This document shows, piece after piece, positions 7,620-11,996 of a stretch of DNA of 11,996 nt. Within the stretch, counting starts at the first letter, position 1. Every line of letters starts with the position of its first letter. Position numbers and translations under genes: made by a program. The notes under the pieces are model-generated. The model saw only the letters and a list, made by a program, of their open reading frames with translations, was not told the DNA's origin and made no database searches. This DNA is from Candidatus Sumerlaeota bacterium (lineage in GTDB: Bacteria > Sumerlaeota > Sumerlaeia > MVZB01 > JAJFLK01), in contig JAJFLK010000377.1 in assembly GCA_021772735.1 (NCBI GenBank), positions 1 to 11,996 of the forward strand, given 5' to 3'.

Positions 7620-7647
7620 TTGCAAAATATCCGGCCCCACATACTAT
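7620..7647 (+). promoter_or_regulatory. tig: Probable sigma70-type promoter for tig
   Basis: TTGCAA (7620-7625) and TACTAT (7642-7647), separated by 16 bases, make a good -35/-10 pair in an otherwise GC-rich divergent region. Transcription would start near 7654, leaving a leader of about 65 bases before ATG 7718. No convincing counterpart for the divergent lipoprotein gene was found on the other strand. Confidence 0.5.
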
Positions 7648-7717
7648 AGGGCTGTTTATGCCGCTGGCGAACACACTCATGTTTCGCCCCCGCCGCTTCG
7701 AGGAGCACCGAAAAATC

Positions 7718-9481
7718 ATGACCGAAGAGTCTAAGGCGACCGCCGACGAGGGCGCCGTCGCCACAGAAGAATTACCCGCCGCCGAGGCGGCCACTGAGGG
7801 CGTGCCCGCCGAATCCGGAGCCAAACCGCAGCGGATCGGCCGGGATCTGCTGACCGAAGAGGCCCGAGAGGAGGCCGCCACCGAGCGTCGCAAGCTCGGC
7901 GCGGATATCTCCTATGAAATCAAGGGCGAAGAAACGCTTCCGCAGGCCGTCACGAGTCTGAAGTTTGAAGTCGCCGCCGATGTCTTCAAGGTCGAACTGG
8001 ACAACTACTACGATAAGCTGCGCTCCGAGATCACCCTGCCCGGATATCGCAAGGGCAAGGCGCCGATCAAGCTGATACGAATTCGCATGGGCGAGGATGC
8101 CGACCAGGACGCCATGACCCATGTCGCAACGAACACGTTGCGTCAGGAAGTCCTCAAGCGCGAGTGGGCGCTCCTTGCCGATCCTGAGATCGTGGATTCG
8201 GAGATCAATCCCGGGGACCCGCTCACGTTCGAGGTCCATCTGGAGCGCGAGAGCGAGGTTGAGGTCACCGAATACAAGGGCTTGAAGGTCACGGTCGAAA
8301 CCCAGGAGCCCTCCGACGCTTTGATCGACGAGGAGCTCGAGCAGCTCCGGAGCCGAAACGCCGTTACCGAGGCCGCCCCCAAGGGCGCCAAGGTCGCCGA
8401 GGATAGCGTGATCGTCATTGATATCGACGCCATCGACGAAAGCGGCAATCGACTGGCCGAAGGCTCGCGGAGCGACGCATCGATCGGCAATATACAGAAC
8501 GAACTTCCCCCCGAGCTGGCCGAGAAAGTCATTGGTCTGAGCGTCGGCAAGACCGTCTCGGCCGGAGTCAAGCAGACCCACACGAACCGCCGAGGCGAGC
8601 CGGTCGAGCACACCGATACCTATACGCTGACGCTCAAGGAGATCCGGGCGACTCGATTGCCCGAGCTGGACGACGAATTCGCCAAGGACCTCGGGCAGCA
8701 TGACACGCTCGAAGAGATGCGAGCCTCGATCAGAACCGATCTGGAGAAACGCGAAGAGGATCGGCGGCGCAATGCGTCAATATCGAGCGTGCTCGACGCC
8801 ATCATCGAGAAAAATCCCTTCGATGCACCCCGAGCACTCGTGAACCAGGCCCGCGTGGATTCCATGATGCGCGATTCGTATCAGCTTTCGCGTTTCGGAC
8901 TTCGCCTTGAAGATGTCGTGACCGATCCGGCTTCATACATCGCGAGCCAATCGGGCGAGGCCGAGAAGAACGTCAAAAGTTCGCTTATCTTGAAGGCCCT
9001 GGCCAAGTCTGAAAACGTCGAGGTTACGGACGACGACATCAAGGCCGAGATCGCAGACATGGCAGACAAAGCCGGGCGCAAGCCGCTCGCTATTCGGGCC
9101 GAGCTTGAAGCAGAGAAGAAGCTCGACGCGCTCGGAGACTCCATCCGAGATCGCAAGCTCTTCGACTTCCTGCTCGAAAACAACACCGTTGAGATGGTCG
9201 CCGCGCCGCCTCCCGAAGCGGATGAATCCGAATCCGCAGACGCCGAACAGGCCAAGCCTAAAGCCAAGAAAGCCAAGCCTAAAGCCAAGACCGAGATAAA
9301 AGACTTAACTGAGACCAAGACCAAGGCCAAAACCGAAACGAAGGCCAAGCCAAAGACCAAAGCCAAGGCCGAGCCCAGGCCCAAGACCAAGACCGAGACC
9401 AAAACCAAGGCCAAAGCCAAGAGCACGACCTCAGCCAAGCCCAAGACGAAGCCAAGCAAGAAAGGCCGAGGCTCGAAATAG
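7718..9481 (+). CDS. tig: Trigger factor with acidic N-terminal and lysine-rich C-terminal extensions
   Basis: Trigger factor is the ribosome-bound chaperone that meets nascent chains at the exit tunnel. This version has 587 aa against about 430-450 usually. The ribosome-binding signature is GYRKGKAP at 109-116 (GFRxGKxP in the family), so about 65 extra residues, acidic and low-complexity, precede the domain. A divergent PPIase-like domain (about 226-312) and the helical chaperone domain (about 314-495) follow. Residues 497-587 form a low-complexity tail: a short acidic part, then Lys/Ala/Thr/Pro repeats such as AKPKAKK, like histone H1 or AlgP tails. The open frame begins at 7331, but ATG 7718 is chosen because AGGAG at 7701-7705 precedes it and it lies after the predicted promoter; ATG 7658 is the alternative and would add 20 residues. 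clpP follows on the same strand. Confidence 0.92.
   Translation: MTEESKATADEGAVATEELPAAEAATEGVPAESGAKPQRIGRDLLTEEAREEAATERRKLGADISYEIKGEETLPQAVTSLKFEVAADVFKVELDNYYDKLRSEITLPGYRKGKAPIKLIRIRMGEDADQDAMTHVATNTLRQEVLKREWALLADPEIVDSEINPGDPLTFEVHLERESEVEVTEYKGLKVTVETQEPSDALIDEELEQLRSRNAVTEAAPKGAKVAEDSVIVIDIDAIDESGNRLAEGSRSDASIGNIQNELPPELAEKVIGLSVGKTVSAGVKQTHTNRRGEPVEHTDTYTLTLKEIRATRLPELDDEFAKDLGQHDTLEEMRASIRTDLEKREEDRRRNASISSVLDAIIEKNPFDAPRALVNQARVDSMMRDSYQLSRFGLRLEDVVTDPASYIASQSGEAEKNVKSSLILKALAKSENVEVTDDDIKAEIADMADKAGRKPLAIRAELEAEKKLDALGDSIRDRKLFDFLLENNTVEMVAAPPPEADESESADAEQAKPKAKKAKPKAKTEIKDLTETKTKAKTETKAKPKTKAKAEPRPKTKTETKTKAKAKSTTSAKPKTKPSKKGRGSK
9251..9290 (+). repeat. Tandem 21-base repeat in the tig tail
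   Basis: GCCAAGCCTAAAGCCAAGA occurs at 9251 and again at 9272, exact over 19 bases, coding for AKPKAK twice with a seven-residue period. Looser copies of the AAG/GCC/ACC codon pattern continue to about 9470. Such tracts grow and shrink by slippage, so tail length may vary between strains. Confidence 0.75.
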
Positions 9482-9505
9482 GGAAGCCGGCGGAGCCGCT
9501 TTCCC
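9481..9505 (+). terminator. Hairpin after tig, possible terminator or processing site
   Basis: GGGAAGCCGGC (9481-9491) pairs with GCCGCTTTCCC (9495-9505) with one C-C mismatch and one G-T pair around a three-base GGA loop. It starts at the last base of the tig stop codon. CTAATCG follows, not a T-run, so partial termination or a transcript-stabilising role between tig and clpP is as likely as full termination. Confidence 0.4.
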
Positions 9506-9583
9506 TAATCGCCCGTTGCGCGGGGCCCATTAATGGCTCCGGCGCATCGAACACCTCAAGCACGGAATGAGTAAAACCAAACC

Positions 9584-10225
9584 ATGACAGCCCAAGCCAA
9601 CTTTTACGTTCCATACGTCATCGAGCAGACCGAGCGCGGCGAACGTTCCTACGATATTTACTCCCGCCTGCTCAAGGACCGCATTATTTTCATCGGCACC
9701 GAAGTGACGGACATGCTGGCCAACGTCGTTATTGCGCAGATTCTTTTCCTCGAGAGCGAAGATCCGGACAAGGACATCAACGTCTATATCAATAGTCCCG
9801 GCGGGAGCGTCACCGCGGGTATGGCGATCTACGACACGATGCAGTTCACGAAGCCCGACGTCACGACGACCTGCGTCGGCATGGCCGCCTCAATGGGCGC
9901 GGTTCTCCTGATGGCCGGCGCCGCGGGCAAGCGCATGGCGCTGCCGCACTCTCGCGTGATGATTCATCAGCCCTGGGGCGGTTTTCGCGGGCAGGCATCC
10001 GATATCGACATCCAGGCCAAGGAAATCCTGAAGACCAAGACCGAGCTGAACGCGATTATGGCGCACCACACGGGCCGCCCGCTCGAAGATATCGAGCGCG
10101 ATTCGGATCGGGATTTTTTCATGTCGGCGGCCGAAGCCTGCGAGTACGGCGCGATCGACACCGTCATTACGCACAAAGACGATCTGAAGAAATCCGATAA
10201 CGGCGATTCCGAGGGCGATTCCTAA
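9584..10225 (+). CDS. clpP: ATP-dependent Clp protease proteolytic subunit ClpP
   Basis: Serine peptidase that forms the double-heptameric chamber of Clp proteases and degrades proteins fed in by AAA+ unfoldases such as ClpX or ClpA/C. The 213-aa protein is of normal length. The catalytic triad is visible: Ser103 in GMAASMGA, His128 in MIHQPWGG and Asp177 in RDSDRDFFM; the Ser-His and Ser-Asp spacings (25 and 74 residues) equal those of E. coli ClpP. The oxyanion loop SPGGSVTAGMAIYD (71-84) and handle-region motifs are intact. The C-terminus is short and acidic (KSDNGDSEGDS). There is no good Shine-Dalgarno; the GGA at 9564 is too far from the ATG. It follows tig by about 100 bases, a common order, but clpX does not follow here, so the unfoldase must be encoded elsewhere. 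Confidence 0.97.
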   Translation: MTAQANFYVPYVIEQTERGERSYDIYSRLLKDRIIFIGTEVTDMLANVVIAQILFLESEDPDKDINVYINSPGGSVTAGMAIYDTMQFTKPDVTTTCVGMAASMGAVLLMAGAAGKRMALPHSRVMIHQPWGGFRGQASDIDIQAKEILKTKTELNAIMAHHTGRPLEDIERDSDRDFFMSAAEACEYGAIDTVITHKDDLKKSDNGDSEGDS

Positions 10226-10354
10226 GCCGGTCGGTTCGCCCGTTGCTCAGAGCCCCGTTACCAGAATCTGGCAATTGACCGCAGGGTCTGCTTGCTGCCC
10301 TCGTGCAATCCGCGAGGCCCGGCGCGCGAACATTCGCTTGCTCCAGAGACTATT

Positions 10355-10362
10355 TTACGTAA
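10355..10362. promoter_or_regulatory. AT-rich island with TTACGTAA palindrome upstream of the prepilin gene
   Basis: About 30 bases around 10350-10380 are strikingly AT-rich in a GC-rich background and contain the perfect 8-bp palindrome TTACGTAA. It lies about 110 bases upstream of the prepilin ATG, where a promoter would be expected. No clear -35/-10 pair stands out, so a sigma54 or other alternative promoter, or an activator site, is possible. The rest of the 10226-10472 gap has only weak hairpins, such as CGGCGT (10394-10399) with ACGCCG (10422-10427). Confidence 0.25.
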
Positions 10363-10472
10363 CAATCTTACAAAATTGAACGATCGCGAGATTCGGCGTG
10401 AGGCTCGATCTGTCCTGCTTGACGCCGGATGAAGCTTTCGTCGTTCATCCCGAGGCCGCGCGGAGAGTCATC

Positions 10473-11162
10473 ATGACAACCTTGAATCGCGGGAGGGCCT
10501 GCGCTTTTACGCTGATCGAACTGCTGATCGTCGTCGCGATCATTGCCATTCTGGCCGCCATTGCCGTCCCGAATTTTCTTGAGGCGCAGACACGCGCGAA
10601 AATATCTCGCGTCAAATCAGACATGCGCTCGCTGGCCACGGCCATCGAGATGTATCGGGTCGATCAGAACCAATATCCGATCACGTCGCAATGGATCAAC
10701 GGCCCTGGAGCTCCGACGCCGTCGACCTTCAACAACCGGATGCGCGGGATTACGACCCCGATCGCGTACATCAGCTCGTTGCCGCTCGATATATTCTGGG
10801 AACAGAATTATTCTTTCCCGGTCTCGCCGGGTCAGAACCCGTCATTTGAATACACCGATTACACGACCGGCGTCGTCGGAGAGAACTTCGCGATGGACGG
10901 ACTTCCCCACTACAATCTGTTCGAGACCCGAGAGGCAATGACACTGTATTACGGCGAATCCATTGAAGTCGAGTGGGTGCTCCAAAGCGCGGGCCCGGAC
11001 CTCTTCAACGATTTCCAGCAGATCGGCCCCTCGCCGACCTTCAGTTTTCCCCTTAGTGAAGTCGAGGCCGCGCAGGCCGGGCCGGATCGCACCTACGACC
11101 CGACCAACGGCACGGTCTCGACCGGCGATATCGCCCGCACGAACGCACGCCAACGCAACTGA
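10473..11162 (+). CDS. Type IV prepilin / type II secretion pseudopilin-like protein
   Basis: A 229-aa secreted subunit with a class III signal. A short basic leader (1-11, MTTLNRGRACA) is followed by FTLIELLIVVAIIAILAAI (12-30), the hydrophobic spine of type IV pilins and pseudopilins; Glu16 is the conserved Glu5 of the mature protein. The prepilin peptidase would cut between Ala11 and Phe12; Gly is normal at that place, so this is a variant. After the spine, a helix (AQTRAKISRVKSDMRSLATA) and YRVDQNQYP resemble GspG, as do the later LPLDIF and SAGPD elements. The C-terminal half is unlike classic GspG. ATG 10473 has GGAGAG at 10462-10467, five bases upstream; the open frame reaches back to GTG 10398 without support. 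No assembly genes are in the window, so pilus versus secretion use is open. Confidence 0.88.
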   Translation: MTTLNRGRACAFTLIELLIVVAIIAILAAIAVPNFLEAQTRAKISRVKSDMRSLATAIEMYRVDQNQYPITSQWINGPGAPTPSTFNNRMRGITTPIAYISSLPLDIFWEQNYSFPVSPGQNPSFEYTDYTTGVVGENFAMDGLPHYNLFETREAMTLYYGESIEVEWVLQSAGPDLFNDFQQIGPSPTFSFPLSEVEAAQAGPDRTYDPTNGTVSTGDIARTNARQRN

Positions 11163-11190
11163 GCCCGGGTTTATCCACTCGATGGGCGCC

Positions 11191-11996
11191 TTATCTGGCA
11201 GGCCGCGTCAACAGCGCATCTCTGACTGCCTTGGCGACGTATTCGGCAACGATGTCGTATCCGAGCTGGTTGGGATGACAGCATTCATCGATGTAGATCG
11301 ATTCCGGGATGTCGTCGTAGATCGAGGTTAGATCGTGGAAGTCGACGCCCTGGTCTATGAGATCGTCTATTTGCGCGCGCAATATCGGATACCCCTGGAC
11401 GACGCCCGGGCGGTAAACGTGATCCTCGTCAAAGGCGATGCGTCGTTCCTCTTCGGTTAACGTCCTGCCGGATTCGAAATACTGATTGGGCTGTAACATA
11501 TGAATATATGCGATTCGGTTGGCGTCGCATATTGCCTTCATCATCAGATAACATGATTCCCAATGATCTGCAATCCGTTGATAGAGCGGCGTCTCTTCGG
11601 CTCCGGTCAGCTTGGGACCCGTCGTAAGGAATCGACTGTCGGCCAGAGGCTCCGAGCTGCGAATCCGGTCACTGATCTCGGCCATCCGCTTCTCGAGACA
11701 ACTATCATACGCCTCCCAGACGATATTTCGCATGACGCTGTATTTCGGCAGGCTGCGGAAGAGCGTCGCCCATCGCTGCCTGTCGTCTTGCAGCGCGGCG
11801 ACGCGGCCCATCCGGCGCAGCGTTACCTGATCGTTTACCCGAATTGTCCGCCAGTACCATGCACGAGGGTAGAAGGGATTGACGCCTTTGGGAGTGTTTT
11901 CGGACTGCGGCAGGGCTACTTCATTGAATCCATCGATATTAACGACAACATCGATCCGAGCGCCATGGGACAACAAGTACGCAAGTGCGATAAGCT
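11191..11996 (-). CDS. SGNH/GDSL-family hydrolase, C-terminal part (cut by window edge)
   Basis: The frame is open from the right edge, reading LIALAYLLSHGARIDVVVN at its start, so the N-terminal part with the nucleophile Ser of the GDS block lies outside the window. At least 268 residues are visible. Conserved SGNH features are the DGFNE block (about 11921-11935) and, near the end, YIDECCHPNQLGYDIVAEYVAKAV, the DxxH block that supplies the catalytic Asp and His (His at 11275-11277). In homologues I recall DDCCH; here the residue three before His is Glu, with Asp one place earlier. The middle has no membrane segment. Such enzymes act as esterases, lipases or carbohydrate acetyl-modifying enzymes; substrate unknown. 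It converges with the prepilin gene, 28 bases away, with no clear terminator between. The TTG at 11976 is in frame but is not the start, because coding continues upstream. Confidence 0.75.
   Translation of the reverse strand, partial: LIALAYLLSHGARIDVVVNIDGFNEVALPQSENTPKGVNPFYPRAWYWRTIRVNDQVTLRRMGRVAALQDDRQRWATLFRSLPKYSVMRNIVWEAYDSCLEKRMAEISDRIRSSEPLADSRFLTTGPKLTGAEETPLYQRIADHWESCYLMMKAICDANRIAYIHMLQPNQYFESGRTLTEEERRIAFDEDHVYRPGVVQGYPILRAQIDDLIDQGVDFHDLTSIYDDIPESIYIDECCHPNQLGYDIVAEYVAKAVRDALLTRPAR

Noticed and set aside
7331..7717. Extension of trigger factor to the start of its open frame
   Set aside because: The extra residues overlap the divergent lipoprotein gene and include the predicted tig promoter; AGGAG supports the ATG at 7718.
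9240..9470. Repetitive DNA as a possible CRISPR or satellite array
   Set aside because: The repeats are in frame, coding, degenerate and without unique spacers; they are the tig tail.
10380..10472. Possible riboswitch (for example c-di-GMP) before the prepilin gene
   Set aside because: A six-pair stem with a 22-base loop is present, but none of the conserved GEMM core bases could be recognised.
3505..11162. A dprA plus prepilin competence cluster
   Set aside because: The two genes are about 5.6 kb apart with unrelated, partly opposite-strand genes between; no comEA, comEC, pilB, pilD or other uptake gene is present.

Overview
The window is GC-rich, densely coded bacterial chromosome. It holds mostly housekeeping genes, with no phage, transposon, CRISPR or RNA gene that I can see. 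A prepilin with a GspG-like core, a two-repeat lipoprotein, an SGNH hydrolase with a DECCH box and a trigger factor with a long lysine-rich tail suggest a Planctomycetota- or Sumerlaeota/Hydrogenedentota-like lineage. That placement is a weak inference; the sequence alone does not fix the phylum.

Layout. (1) 5-1849 (+): glmS, glucosamine-6-phosphate synthase, complete. (2) 1836-2439: no intact gene. The minus strand holds the C-terminal end of a histone-deacetylase/AcuC-family protein, whose stop codon lies inside the 3' end of glmS; the rest is degraded. A plausible promoter at 2314-2343 serves the next gene. (3) 2440-4858 (+): an unrecognised single-pass membrane protein, then dprA from a probable TTG start. 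(4) 4859-4936: convergent gap with a GC-rich hairpin. (5) 7426-4937 (-): in transcription order, a lipoprotein with two BamE/GWxTD-like repeats, a perfect palindrome, hpt (hypoxanthine phosphoribosyltransferase) and hisC. (6) 7427-7717: divergent control region with a good sigma70-type promoter for tig. (7) 7718-10225 (+): tig (trigger factor) with unusual N- and C-terminal extensions, then clpP. clpX, which often follows, is absent here. (8) 10473-11162 (+): a type IV prepilin/pseudopilin with Ala instead of Gly before the cleavage site. (9) 11996-11191 (-): the C-terminal part of an SGNH/GDSL hydrolase that runs off the right edge.

Functions. GlmS feeds UDP-GlcNAc and cell-wall synthesis, Hpt salvages purines and HisC makes histidine. 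Trigger factor and ClpP handle nascent-chain folding and proteolysis. DprA loads RecA on incoming single-stranded DNA in natural transformation, and type IV pili commonly import that DNA; the prepilin here could belong to a pilus or to type II secretion, and the link to dprA is speculative. I found no clearly new multi-gene system. The best leads are the trigger factor tails, the duplicated lipoprotein, the unknown membrane protein next to dprA, the paired 8-bp palindromes upstream of hpt, and the decayed deacetylase.
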